64,000 bases of DNA from Prosthecochloris ethylica (GTDB lineage Bacteria > Bacteroidota > Chlorobiia > Chlorobiales > Chlorobiaceae). The stretch is from the NCBI RefSeq assembly GCF_015234275.1, contig NZ_JADGII010000007.1; one strand, written 5' to 3'. The stretch's first letter is position 1, and each line of letters starts with the position of its first letter. Positions 9,117 through 17,917 of the stretch are shown in pieces. The notes under the pieces are model-generated. The model was not told where the DNA came from, searched no databases, and worked only from the letters and a program-made list of their open reading frames with translations. Both the position numbers and the translations under genes were made by a program.

Positions 9117-10409
9117 ATGACCAGAAAAGCCCCCGGTTACCGTTACGAGACCCTGCAGGTGCATGCCGGACATGAACCTGATCCGGCAACCAGGTCCCGT
9201 GCTGTTCCTATTTACCAGACAACCTCGTACGTGTTCGACAGTGCCCGGCACGGTGCAGACCTGTTTGCACTCAAGGAGTTTGGCAATATCTATACCCGCC
9301 TGATGAATCCGACGACCGATGTGCTGGAGCAGAGGATTGCGGCTCTCGAGGGCGGCAAGGCGGCGCTTGCGGTCTCGAGCGGTCATGCGGCCCAGTTTAT
9401 CGCACTCGGCAATATCTGCAGTGCCGGTACGTCGGTGGTGTCCTCCCCGTTTTTGTACGGAGGGACGTATAACCAGTTCAAGGTGTCGCTGAAGCGTTTC
9501 GGGGTCGATGTGCGTTTTACTTCCGATCTGGATCCCCGCTCGTTCCGCGAGGCGATCGATGAAACAACCCGTGCGATCTATCTCGAATCTATCGGCAATC
9601 CGGCGTTTCACGTACCGGATTTCGAGGCTGTCGCGGCGGTTGCCCACGAGCATGGCATTCCCCTGATTGTCGATAATACGTTCGGCTGCTGCGGGTATCT
9701 GTGCCGTCCCCTGGACCATGGCGCCGATATCGTTGTGGCCTCGGCGACAAAATGGATAGGCGGGCACGGTACATCGATGGGAGGCATTATTGTCGATTCC
9801 GGCCGTTTTGACTGGGGCAACGGGAAGTTTCCCGAGCTCAGCGAGCCGTCAGAGGGCTACCACGGGTTGAAGTTTTATGAGACGTTCGGCGAGCTGGCCT
9901 TTATCCTTCGGGCGCGGGTCGAGGGGTTGCGTGATTTCGGGCCTGCTATCAGCCCGTTCAATTCGTTTCTCCTGCTCCAGGGCCTGGAAACCCTGTCGCT
10001 CAGAGTCCAGCGGCATGCCGATAACACCATGGCTCTGGCCAGGTGGCTGCAGCAGCATCCTGCGGTGGCATGGGTGAACTATCCGGGACTTGCCCATCAC
10101 CCGACGTACCGGCAGGCGTCGGCCTACCTTCACAACGGGTTCGGCTGTGTGCTGACGTTCGGCCTGAAAGCGGGATATGACGCTGCGGTCAGGGTGATTG
10201 ACAGTGTGCGGCTTGCGAGTCATCTGGCCAATGTCGGGGATGCAAAGACGCTGGTCATTCACCCGGCGTCAACTACCCATCAGCAGCTCAGCCCGTCCGA
10301 GCAGGAAGCTGCCGGGGTACGTCCGGATATGATCAGGGTGTCGGTGGGGATCGAGCATATCGATGACATCACGGAGGATTTCGAGCAGGCTTTTTCACAA
10401 CTGCAGTAG
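9117..10409 (+). CDS. metY: O-acetylhomoserine sulfhydrylase
   Basis: A 430-residue PLP-dependent Cys/Met metabolism enzyme. It has the N-terminal pattern YRYETLQVHAGHEPDPATRSRAVPIYQTTSYVF, the substrate-side motif GNIYTRLMNPT, the PLP aspartate in PLIVDNTFGCCGYLCRP and the PLP lysine in SATKWIGGHG. Length is right for MetY (about 430), longer than MetB/MetC (about 390). It makes homocysteine from O-acetylhomoserine and sulfide, which suits a sulfide-oxidising phototroph. It is controlled by the SAM-I riboswitch upstream and followed by metX after 6 bases. Confidence 0.94.
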   Translation: MTRKAPGYRYETLQVHAGHEPDPATRSRAVPIYQTTSYVFDSARHGADLFALKEFGNIYTRLMNPTTDVLEQRIAALEGGKAALAVSSGHAAQFIALGNICSAGTSVVSSPFLYGGTYNQFKVSLKRFGVDVRFTSDLDPRSFREAIDETTRAIYLESIGNPAFHVPDFEAVAAVAHEHGIPLIVDNTFGCCGYLCRPLDHGADIVVASATKWIGGHGTSMGGIIVDSGRFDWGNGKFPELSEPSEGYHGLKFYETFGELAFILRARVEGLRDFGPAISPFNSFLLLQGLETLSLRVQRHADNTMALARWLQQHPAVAWVNYPGLAHHPTYRQASAYLHNGFGCVLTFGLKAGYDAAVRVIDSVRLASHLANVGDAKTLVIHPASTTHQQLSPSEQEAAGVRPDMIRVSVGIEHIDDITEDFEQAFSQLQ

Positions 10410-10415
10410 TGTTCT

Positions 10416-11492
10416 ATGGAGTATATCAACGTTATATCACCGAAAACTGGTTTTTTTGTTTCACGAAGCCCGTTCCCGCTCGAGCTTGGCGGGGAACTGC
10501 CGGAAGTGACGGTGGCGTACCGGACCTGGGGAACGCTGAACCGCGACGGCCGCAATGCTGTTCTGATCTGCCATGCCCTGACGGGGTCGGCCGATGCTGA
10601 CGAGTGGTGGAGCGGCATGTTCGGCGAGGGTATGGCTTTCGATCCGTCGAAGGATTTTATTATCTGCAGTAACGTTCTCGGCAGTTGCTACGGTTCGACC
10701 GGGCCGCTGTCGTCCAATCCGGCAACCGGACGGCGTTACGGCCCGGATTTTCCACGGATTACGATTCGTGATATGGTGCGTCTGCAGCGGTTGCTGCTCG
10801 ATGAACTTGGTATCGAGCGCCTCCGGCTCGTTGTCGGCGCTTCCCTGGGCGGCATGCAGGTTCTTGAATGGGGGGCGATGTATCCCGGGATGGTCGGGGC
10901 CCTGATGCCCATGGGCGCTTCAGGGCGTCATTCTGCCTGGTGCATCGCTCAGAGCGAGGCTCAGCGGTGTGCGATCACGGCTGACCGTGAGTGGAATGAT
11001 GGTTGGTACGATGTCGATACGCCGCCTGCCCGTGGCCTTGCGGCCGCGCGCATGATGGCCATGTGCAGCTACAGGAGTTTCGAGAATTTCCAGGAACGTT
11101 TTGCACGGCACCAACGCGACGAAGGGGAGTTCCAGGCGGAGAGTTACCTGCACCATCAGGGGGAGAAGCTGGTGGGCCGTTTTGACGCCAATACCTACAT
11201 CGTGCTGACTCGTGCGATGGATATGCATGACCTGGGGCGTGACCGGCCGGGCGGATATGAACAGGTGCTGAAATCCATGAGTATGGACGTTGAGGTTCTG
11301 TCCATCAGTTCTGATGTGCTGTACCCGTCTGCCGAACAGGAAGAGCTCGCGCATCTGATTCCCGGTGCTACCATCGAGTATCTGCACGAGCCCTATGGTC
11401 ACGATGCCTTCCTGATCGTTACCGGCAGGGTCAGTGATATCGTCAAACGGTTCAGGGACCGTGTTGCCTCCGGCGGTACATCGGCAGCTTAA
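10416..11492 (+). CDS. metX: Homoserine O-acetyltransferase
   Basis: A 358-residue alpha/beta-hydrolase-fold acyltransferase. The nucleophile serine is in VVGASLGGMQVLEWG, the catalytic aspartate probably in SISSDVLYPSAEQ, and the histidine in PYGHDAFLI. The early motif AVLICHALTGSADADEWW is typical of MetX. It acetylates homoserine and so supplies the substrate of MetY encoded directly upstream. Its stop overlaps the stop of convergent serS by 4 bases. Confidence 0.94.
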   Translation: MEYINVISPKTGFFVSRSPFPLELGGELPEVTVAYRTWGTLNRDGRNAVLICHALTGSADADEWWSGMFGEGMAFDPSKDFIICSNVLGSCYGSTGPLSSNPATGRRYGPDFPRITIRDMVRLQRLLLDELGIERLRLVVGASLGGMQVLEWGAMYPGMVGALMPMGASGRHSAWCIAQSEAQRCAITADREWNDGWYDVDTPPARGLAAARMMAMCSYRSFENFQERFARHQRDEGEFQAESYLHHQGEKLVGRFDANTYIVLTRAMDMHDLGRDRPGGYEQVLKSMSMDVEVLSISSDVLYPSAEQEELAHLIPGATIEYLHEPYGHDAFLIVTGRVSDIVKRFRDRVASGGTSAA

Positions 11493-12772
11493 TCGATGAG
11501 ACTGAACCCGGTATAGGGCTGCAATGCCTCGGGAACCCTGATCGTGCCTTCAGGAGTCTGGTAGTTTTCAAGCAGTGCCACCATCAGTCGTGACGTTGCC
11601 AGGCCTGAACCATTGAGCGTATGCACGAACGCGGGTTTCGAGCCGTCTTTCGGGCGGTAGCGTATCGATGCCCTCCTGGCCTGGTAGTCTTCGAAGTTGG
11701 AACAGCTCGAGGCTTCGAGAAACTGCTCTTCTGCCGGAGCCCATACTTCGATATCGTAGCATTTCGTCGCGTTTGCACTGATATCGCCGCTGCAGAGCAG
11801 AAGTACCCTGTAGGGGATTTCGAGCGCGTGCAGAATGGATTCAGCATTGGCGAGAATCTGTTCGAGGGCTTCGTAGGAGTGTTCGGGTTCGCTGTAGCGC
11901 ACCAGTTCGACTTTGTTGAACTGGTGTACCCTCAGAAATCCCCGTGTGTCCTTGCCGTAGCTGCCGGCCTCACGTCGGAAACAGGGGGTGGAGGCAGCAT
12001 AGCAGAGCGGCAGCTCTCCCGCGTCGAGAATTTCGTTGCGGTGCATGTTGGTCACCGGAACTTCAGCTGTCGGAATGGCGTAGAGGTTGTCCTCGTTCAT
12101 GTAGTACACCTGGTCGGCGAACTTCGGCCACTGCCCGGTGCCTCGAAGGGAGTCCTGGTTGACGAACAGCGGGGGCATGACTTCAGTATAGCCGTTCTGC
12201 CCGGTCTGGACATCGAGCATGAAGTTGATCAGCGCCCGTTCCAGCCGGGCCCCTTTCCCCTTGTAGAGCGGAAAGCCGGCTCCCGTGATTTTCGCTCCTC
12301 GTTCAAAATCGAGAATTCCCAGTTTTCTGCCGAGATCCAGGTGATTGCTCAGTTTGAAATCGAGGTCGTGCTGGAAATCCATCTTCTCTTTCCACACGAC
12401 GTTCTCATCAGCCGAAGCTCCGACCGGGACGTCGTCATGCAACTTGTTCGGAAGTGAGAGAAGGATTTCCTCGATGTCCACGGCAAGCTGTTTGAGTTGT
12501 TCGTCAAGCCCGGCAATGGTATCGGCAACCTCTTTCATCTGTTGTATCAGGTCATCGGCCGAGCCCTGTCCTGATCGCTTGATGACGGCGATATCCTTCG
12601 AGACCTTGTTACGAAGAGCCTTGAGGTCATCGCTCTGCTTGATCAGCTCCCGGCGTTCCTTGTCGAAATCAAGCAGCTGGTTGAGCTTCGCGATATCTTC
12701 ACCCTGCTGACGCTGTTCGAGCATCAGGCTGACTTTTTCGGGGTGCTGGCGTATGAAGTTGATATCAAGCAT
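11489..12772 (-). CDS. serS: Seryl-tRNA synthetase
   Basis: A 427-residue class II synthetase. The N-terminal coiled-coil tRNA-binding arm covers about residues 27-105 (with many Lys, Glu and Leu). The catalytic core has motif 2 FRREAGSYGKDTRGFLRVHQF and motif 3 NGSGLATSRLMVALLENYQ near the C-terminus. The start MLDINFIRQHPEKV is the usual bacterial SerRS start. The gene lies just downstream of a YqeY-domain gene on the same strand. Confidence 0.96.
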   Translation of the reverse strand: MLDINFIRQHPEKVSLMLEQRQQGEDIAKLNQLLDFDKERRELIKQSDDLKALRNKVSKDIAVIKRSGQGSADDLIQQMKEVADTIAGLDEQLKQLAVDIEEILLSLPNKLHDDVPVGASADENVVWKEKMDFQHDLDFKLSNHLDLGRKLGILDFERGAKITGAGFPLYKGKGARLERALINFMLDVQTGQNGYTEVMPPLFVNQDSLRGTGQWPKFADQVYYMNEDNLYAIPTAEVPVTNMHRNEILDAGELPLCYAASTPCFRREAGSYGKDTRGFLRVHQFNKVELVRYSEPEHSYEALEQILANAESILHALEIPYRVLLLCSGDISANATKCYDIEVWAPAEEQFLEASSCSNFEDYQARRASIRYRPKDGSKPAFVHTLNGSGLATSRLMVALLENYQTPEGTIRVPEALQPYTGFSLID

Positions 12773-12786
12773 ATGGTCCGTTTTTA

Positions 12787-13245
12787 TTAATCTGATAGTG
12801 CGGCTTTGACGAATTGCTGGACTTTGCCTCCATCGGCTTTTCCCTTGAGCTCTTTCATGGCTGCTCCCATGACCCTGCCCATATCTTTCATGGATGAAGC
12901 TCCCGTGCTGGTAATGATGGCGTCGACAGCTTGCTGGATCTCTTCATCCGACAGCTGTTCGGGCAGGTAGGTCTCGAGTACCCTGAGTTCCGATTCTTCG
13001 GTTTCTGCAAGATCCTTCCTGCCGGCATTCAGGTACTGTTCGATAGAGTCGCGGCGTTTTTTTGCCAGCCCGGTAACGACGTCGAGCTCCTGTTCCGGGG
13101 TGAGTTCTCCCTTGCCGCCGACACGGACTGAAACCTCTTTTTCGAGAAGTGCCGCCCTGATGGAACGTATGGCGTTCAGGCGCTCTTTGTCTCCGCTTTT
13201 CATGGCCTCCTTGAGGTCCGCATTGATCTGTTCTCTGATGCTCAT
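12787..13245 (-). CDS. GatB/YqeY domain protein
   Basis: A 152-residue protein starting MSIREQINADLKEAMKSGDKERL. The start at 13245 is chosen because it fits the family; reading further upstream would overlap the reductase gene. It is all-helical and ends in the YqeY signature SSMKDMGRVMGAAMKELKGKADGGKV. The domain resembles the tail of the GatB/GatE amidotransferase subunits, which binds tRNA. Free-standing YqeY proteins lack a known precise role. It precedes serS, in keeping with a link to tRNA. Confidence 0.9.
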   Translation of the reverse strand: MSIREQINADLKEAMKSGDKERLNAIRSIRAALLEKEVSVRVGGKGELTPEQELDVVTGLAKKRRDSIEQYLNAGRKDLAETEESELRVLETYLPEQLSDEEIQQAVDAIITSTGASSMKDMGRVMGAAMKELKGKADGGKVQQFVKAALSD

Positions 13246-13289
13246 GGTTGTATATTGTGCGATAGGTTTACTGGTGTCGAGAAATACGG

Positions 13290-14021
13290 TTAACTGTTGA
13301 TGTCTCCTCCGGTCGGCCGTATGACCAGCTCTTCGACCGTTGTTCTCGCGGGCTGGAGAAAGGCGTCGACAACCGGGGCCGCGATGTCTTCGGGCATCAT
13401 CATGACGTTCCTGAGCTGTTCTGCCTGCTCTCCCCACATCGGTGTGGCGACCGCGCCCGGCATGACATTGGTGACCCTGATGTTGTTTTCCCGGGCATAC
13501 AGTCTCAATGCTTCGACAAGGCCGTTCTGGGCATATTTCGACATCGAGTAGATGGCCGAGCTCTTGAATGCCTTTTCCGCCGCAACGGAGCTGATGAAAA
13601 AGATATGGCCGGACTGCTGGCGTTCCATGATCGGAAAGACCTTCTGTGTCAGGAAAAAAGTGCCCCTTGCATTGACGCTCATCGTATAGTCGAAATCCTC
13701 CGGAGTCAGCTCGGTCAGGGGTTTGAAGCGGCCGACACCGGCATTGTTGACCAGGCAGTCGATCCGGTTGAACGAGCTCATCGTGACGTCGACCAGTTTG
13801 TCGATATCCTCCATCCGGGAGATGTCGGCTTCGCAGATCATGGTTCGGGCGCCGAGTTTGCGGCATTCTCCTGAAAGTGACTCGAGGTCACCGGCTGTGC
13901 GTGAACACAATACCAGGACCGGATCGAAATCTGGTGTGGTGTTTTTCCTGCGGGCGAATTCCAGGGCGGTTTCGCGCCCGATTCCTTTCCCCGCTCCTGT
14001 AAGCACGATGATCTTTTGCAT
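13290..14021 (-). CDS. Sepiapterin reductase-like short-chain dehydrogenase
   Basis: A 243-residue classical SDR. It has the nucleotide motif TGAGKGIG (residues 8-15), NNAG at 92-95, catalytic S144/S145, Y158 and K162, and DFDPVLVLCSRT after beta-2. The overall sequence, including the C-terminal VEELVIRPTGGDI, closely resembles what I remember of the structurally studied Chlorobium tepidum sepiapterin reductase. That enzyme makes a tetrahydrobiopterin isomer from 6-pyruvoyl-tetrahydropterin or sepiapterin using NADPH. Green sulfur bacteria make pterin glycosides such as limipterin. The SDR class is certain; the pterin substrate is by recalled similarity. Confidence 0.8.
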   Translation of the reverse strand: MQKIIVLTGAGKGIGRETALEFARRKNTTPDFDPVLVLCSRTAGDLESLSGECRKLGARTMICEADISRMEDIDKLVDVTMSSFNRIDCLVNNAGVGRFKPLTELTPEDFDYTMSVNARGTFFLTQKVFPIMERQQSGHIFFISSVAAEKAFKSSAIYSMSKYAQNGLVEALRLYARENNIRVTNVMPGAVATPMWGEQAEQLRNVMMMPEDIAAPVVDAFLQPARTTVEELVIRPTGGDINS

Positions 14022-14215
14022 AACGGTTAGTGCTGATCTTTATGGCGTGAAGGGGTCATGTACACCACAGGTTCACCTGTTCCGGACGCTGTATTTCCTT
14101 CGAAAAAAAAGGCGGGATGTTGTGGTGTCTTCATATTTACCCTATATTTCTGTTGTCACTCGTTGCAAGACAGTGACCGGTGTATCCAGCAAAAAGATAA
14201 TTTCCTGTAGTAAAG

Positions 14216-14506
14216 ATGCCAATAAAAAGTAAAGTTAAATGGTTTGATGGCAAAAAGGGGTATGGTTTTATCCTGAACCCTGAAGGGGGAGAGGATATTT
14301 TTGTACACTTTTCAGCTATTCTTTCCGATCAGAGCTTTAAAGTTCTCAACCAGGATGCCGAGGTTGAATTCGAGCTCGATCAGACACAGAAGGGGCTTCA
14401 GGCAAAAAATGTCCGTGAACTCTCACCCGGCCCCACCGGAGTGGAACAGTCAGGACGTGATGCTTCCGCAGGTATTGCAGGGCAGCAGGCGGGTGGTTCC
14501 CTGTAG
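14216..14506 (+). CDS. Cold-shock domain protein
   Basis: A 96-residue protein with one cold-shock domain (residues 3-68). RNP1 is KKGYGFIL and RNP2 is DIFVHFSAI, both intact, so it should bind single-stranded RNA or DNA. The tail of about 28 residues is Gly-, Gln- and Ala-rich and probably disordered. The gene stands alone on the plus strand between two minus-strand genes. About 200 bases of AT-rich leader precede it, in line with the long 5' leaders of csp genes. Confidence 0.9.
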   Translation: MPIKSKVKWFDGKKGYGFILNPEGGEDIFVHFSAILSDQSFKVLNQDAEVEFELDQTQKGLQAKNVRELSPGPTGVEQSGRDASAGIAGQQAGGSL

Positions 14507-14587
14507 CGCAGAGTTTCTGACCCGCAGTGCAGCGTGACAGCCCCCGCCTTCCTTACCTTCCCTGTCCGCCTGCCATGCTGAGAGTCT

Positions 14588-15259
14588 TTACGCAAGCAAC
14601 GAATGTTCCCTGAAGCTGAAATAGCTGTCACATCCGACAATAACGTGATCGAGCAGTTCGATCTGCAGGATGGCGCTTGCCTTTTTGAGGGTGGCGGTTA
14701 CCTGCCTGTCGGCGTTACTGGGTTCAACATCGCCTGACGGATGATTATGCACGAGAATGACCGCGTGTGCACTTTCCCGTATGGCGGGTTTGAAAATTTC
14801 CCGTGGATGGATCAGCGATGCATTCAGTGTCCCCACTGAAATGATGTCGTGGCGGATGATGTGGTTCTTCGTGTTCAGGTGGAGCAGAAACAGGTGCTCA
14901 CGGTGTTCATCCGGTACTCTTCCTGTCATGTACTCATAGACATCTTTCGCCGACCGTACTTTCTTGTTGGTATGGCGTATGAACGAGACCCGCTTCTGCA
15001 GCTCGAACACCGCCTTGATCTGCATGGCTTTGGCCGGTCCGATGCCGGGAATGTCCTGCAGCTCGCCGAGTGAAAGTTCCGCCAGCCGCTCGAGCCCGTG
15101 GCGGGAGATCATGGCCTGGCAGGTGTCGACGATATTGTGGTGCCTGGTGCCGGTTTTCAGGATGAGGGCCATGAGTTCGGCCGAACTGAGGGCGGCCGGT
15201 CCCGACTGCAGGAATCGTTCCCGCGGCCGGTGTTCAGGGTCGAGGTCATGTATGCGCAT
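14588..15259 (-). CDS. radC: RadC family JAB-domain protein
   Basis: A 223-residue RadC homologue. The N-terminal RadC pattern RPRERFLQSGPAALSSAELMALIL is followed by a helix-hairpin-helix (ELQDIPGIGPAKAMQIKA, about residues 65-82). The C-terminal JAB/MPN domain has the metal motif HNHPSGDVEPSNAD with the upstream glutamate in HPREIFKPAI. Despite its historical name, a DNA-repair role is not established. The gene is complete. Confidence 0.93.
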   Translation of the reverse strand: MRIHDLDPEHRPRERFLQSGPAALSSAELMALILKTGTRHHNIVDTCQAMISRHGLERLAELSLGELQDIPGIGPAKAMQIKAVFELQKRVSFIRHTNKKVRSAKDVYEYMTGRVPDEHREHLFLLHLNTKNHIIRHDIISVGTLNASLIHPREIFKPAIRESAHAVILVHNHPSGDVEPSNADRQVTATLKKASAILQIELLDHVIVGCDSYFSFREHSLLA

Positions 15260-15353
15260 GATCGTGGGGGAGGATCGTGATCGTTATTGGAGGCGTATTT
15301 TCTTTATGGTAAGAAAATATGCGTAAAGACGCAATAAAGGCGTAATATTTGTG

Positions 15354-15409
15354 GTGACCAGTGACCAGTGACCAGTGAATGGTGAATGGTGAATGGTGAA
15401 TGGTGAATG
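15354..15409. repeat. Eight tandem 7-base units (GTGACCA x3, GTGAATG x5)
   Basis: Three copies of GTGACCA (15354-15374) run straight into five copies of GTGAATG (15375-15409), eight exact 7-base units in all. The 7-base period excludes coding use. Copy number is likely to vary by replication slippage. It lies in the 422-base spacer between radC and cimA, downstream of both, so it is not an obvious promoter element. Confidence 0.9.
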
Positions 15410-15477
15410 GACGGGGTTGGCGTGGTTTCGGGGCGGCATGTGCCGTGGTTGTTCATGGGTTTGCGAGAGCGTGTTCG

Positions 15478-15619
15478 GGCGAGCGCCGCTCGCCTCTGCG
15501 GCGGGCATGGTGCTGTCGATTTTATGCCTTGTTTTCCCGTAGGGGTCAGCGGCGCTGACCCGTGGTGTCGTGAGGTTGCCCGGCGCTCGCCCCTGCGGCG
15601 GGCGTGGATGCTGTCGATT
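15478..15619. repeat. GC-rich REP-like palindromes and direct repeat
   Basis: This part of the radC-cimA spacer has a perfect 7-base-arm palindrome GGCGAGC/GCTCGCC (15478-15494), an 8-base-arm palindrome GGGTCAGC/GCTGACCC (15543-15561), and a direct repeat. The direct repeat is about 34 bases (15488-15521 and 15585-15619), differing at only a few positions and sharing CTGCGGCGGGC and GCTGTCGATT. It resembles a REP/BIME-type intergenic element. No ORF here looks like a gene. Confidence 0.65.
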
Positions 15620-15681
15620 GCAGCGCAGGGGGTTTTTGGCGCGTGAACGGCGGCCGGTTGCGATTCACGAATCACGACCCG

Positions 15682-17295
15682 TCAGCAGGGCGTGGCTTCC
15701 CTGAGCGTTTCCAGGGGTTTGGTCCTGCAGTTGAACAGGTGATAGTTGATACTGTCACTTAACGCCTGGAGGCTTGCATCGATGATATTTGTCGATACGC
15801 CCACTGTCGACCAGGTGTTCTCTTTGTCACTGCTTTCTATGAGCACGCGGACCTTGGCGCTGGTGCCTTTCTTTTCTTCGAGCACCCTGACCTTATAGTC
15901 GACGAGGCTCATGTTGCGGATTTCAGGATAGAACCTGCGCAGGGCTTTTCTGAGAGCCTTGTCGAGAGCGTTGACCGGTCCGTCGCCGTCAGCCGCGGTA
16001 AGTTCGATTTCATCGTTGACCTCGACTTTCATGACAGCCTGGTCGACAGCTTCCCGGTTTTTGCCCGACTCGATGTGCACCTTCGATTCCAGTACCTCGA
16101 AAAACGGCTGGAATTCACCCATTTCGTGGCGGAGCAGCAGCTCGAACGACGCTTCGGCAACATCGAACTGATACCCTTCGTGCTCGAGTTTTTTGATGCG
16201 CTGAACCATGGTCCTGAACAGGGCGGCGTTGTCTTCAGGAAGGGCGATACCGAGTTCACGGGCCTTGTAGCGGATGTTGCTCTGGCCGGAGAGTTCTGAT
16301 ACCAGCACACGCTGGCGGTTGCCGACGCTCTTCGGGTCGATATGCTCGTAAAGTGAGCTTTCTTTCAGTACGGCGCTGACATGGATGCCTCCCTTGTGGG
16401 CGAATGCCGAGCGCCCGACAAACGGCGCACGGTTGTCAGGGGGGAGGTTGAGTATTTCGTAGACGAATTTCGACAGTGCGGTCAACTGGTTGAGCTGCAG
16501 TTTATGACGGAAACGGCCGTTCATTTTCAGCACGACGTTCGGGATGATGCTGATGAGGTTGGCGTTGCCGCATCGTTCTCCGATACCGTTGATGGTGCCC
16601 TGGACGTGCGTGGCCCCGGCCCGGAGAGCCGAGAGTGCATTAGCGACCGCGAGGTCACCGTCGTTGTGGGTGTGAATCCCGAGCGGCACGCTGGTCGACG
16701 ACGAGATCTGGGTGATGATATCATAGATCTCGTGGGGAAGGGTCCCGCCGTTGGTGTCGCAGAGCACAAGTCTTTCCGCACCGGCTTCTTCCGCGGCCTG
16801 CAGCATTTTCAGGGCGAATGCCGGGTTGTCCTTGTAGCCGTCAAAAAAGTGCTCGGCGTCGAACAGGACTTCCCGTCCCTCTTCCTTGAGGTGGCGGACC
16901 GATTCAAAAATCAGCTCGGCGTTTTCCTCGTCTGTCAGCCCCAGCCCGACGGCTGAATGCGCTTTCCAGGTTTTGCCGAAAATGGTGATAGCCGGGGTTT
17001 GCGATCTGAGCAACCCTGTCAGGTTGGGGTCGTCGGCAATCGAGCCAGGTTTACGGGCTGTCGAGCCGAATGCCGATACCCTGGCATTTTTCAGTTTCAG
17101 GTCGAGTGCCTTGCGGAAAAACTCTTCGTCTTTCGGGTTGCTGCTCGGCCAGCCACCTTCAATATAATCGACTCCGAACTCATCGAGCTTTTCGGCTATC
17201 AGCAGCTTGTCCTGGACGGACAGGTTGATTTTTTCTCCCTGTGTTCCGTCCCGGAGCGTGGTGTCATAGAGTTCGATTGCGTTGTTCTGGTTCAT
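15682..17295 (-). CDS. cimA: (R)-citramalate synthase
   Basis: A 537-residue enzyme of the HMGL/LeuA family. The start MNQNNAIELYDTTLRDG at 17295 is chosen because it is 7 bases after the leuD stop; a longer reading would overlap leuD. Motifs are ELYDTTLRDGTQGE (metal and acyl site), VDYIEGGWPSSNPKD, GIHTHNDGDLAVAN and NGIGERCGNANL, with a C-terminal regulatory LeuA dimer domain. The GG(W)P pattern and the length are typical of CimA rather than LeuA. It condenses pyruvate with acetyl-CoA to citramalate, the entry to isoleucine without threonine. It is the last gene of the branched-chain operon, after leuCD, which also serve this route. Confidence 0.9.
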   Translation of the reverse strand: MNQNNAIELYDTTLRDGTQGEKINLSVQDKLLIAEKLDEFGVDYIEGGWPSSNPKDEEFFRKALDLKLKNARVSAFGSTARKPGSIADDPNLTGLLRSQTPAITIFGKTWKAHSAVGLGLTDEENAELIFESVRHLKEEGREVLFDAEHFFDGYKDNPAFALKMLQAAEEAGAERLVLCDTNGGTLPHEIYDIITQISSSTSVPLGIHTHNDGDLAVANALSALRAGATHVQGTINGIGERCGNANLISIIPNVVLKMNGRFRHKLQLNQLTALSKFVYEILNLPPDNRAPFVGRSAFAHKGGIHVSAVLKESSLYEHIDPKSVGNRQRVLVSELSGQSNIRYKARELGIALPEDNAALFRTMVQRIKKLEHEGYQFDVAEASFELLLRHEMGEFQPFFEVLESKVHIESGKNREAVDQAVMKVEVNDEIELTAADGDGPVNALDKALRKALRRFYPEIRNMSLVDYKVRVLEEKKGTSAKVRVLIESSDKENTWSTVGVSTNIIDASLQALSDSINYHLFNCRTKPLETLREATPC

Positions 17296-17302
17296 ACCGG
17301 TC

Positions 17303-17863
17303 TCAGGCCATGAGGTTTTCCTGTTTTGCATAGGCAAAGATGCCTCCGGCTTTGACGATGTCAAAGACATCCCCGAGAGGATTGAGGCTGTAGGTGATGT
17401 TCTGTGTGAGGTTGGTGACGGTATTGTTTTCGATATCGATTTTCAGTTCGTCACCGGTCATGACGCTCTGGTTGAGCTGTTCAGCGGTTTCATACGGAAT
17501 CACAAAGCCGCCGTCAACACAGTTGCGGTAGAAAATACGGGCGTATGACTCCGCGACAATGGCTTTGACTCCGGCGACCTGCAGTGCGAATGGTGCATGT
17601 TCGCGTGAAGAGCCGCAGCCGAAGTTCGGGCCTGCGATGATGATCGAGTATTGCGAGGCGAACTTGTCGTCAGCCACGAACGGAGTGTTGCCTTCCGGCA
17701 GCCCGGCTTCGGGCAGCGGTACGCCGGAGAGGGCGTATTTACCGTACAGTTTCACCTCTTCGGGGTCGGAGAGACTGTAGACGAGATGTTCGGCCGGGAT
17801 GATCTGGTCCGTATCGATGTTTTTGCCAAGCACGTATGCTTTTCCTTGTATGATGGTGTCCAT
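17303..17863 (-). CDS. leuD: 3-isopropylmalate/citramalate dehydratase small subunit
   Basis: A 186-residue swivel-domain subunit. Motifs: GKNIDTDQIIPAEHL at the N-terminus, then AGPNFGCGSSREHAPFAL and SYARIFYRNCVDGGFV. It pairs with LeuC to isomerise 2-isopropylmalate, and probably citramalate because cimA follows directly. Length is in the archaeal/anaerobe-type LeuD range (about 165-190). It lies 54 bases downstream of leuC. Confidence 0.94.
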   Translation of the reverse strand: MDTIIQGKAYVLGKNIDTDQIIPAEHLVYSLSDPEEVKLYGKYALSGVPLPEAGLPEGNTPFVADDKFASQYSIIIAGPNFGCGSSREHAPFALQVAGVKAIVAESYARIFYRNCVDGGFVIPYETAEQLNQSVMTGDELKIDIENNTVTNLTQNITYSLNPLGDVFDIVKAGGIFAYAKQENLMA

Positions 17864-17917
17864 AGTCAGATGGTAGATGTTTCGGCTGAATGGTTGATAA
17901 TCATGGTCCGCTGGCTG

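Noticed and set aside
15354..15409. Possible CRISPR array
   Set aside because: The units are 7 bases long and contiguous with no spacers, and no cas genes are present.
15304..15675. Minus-strand frame across the repeat spacer
   Set aside because: Much of it translates the 7-base tandem repeats and palindromes; no protein-like composition.
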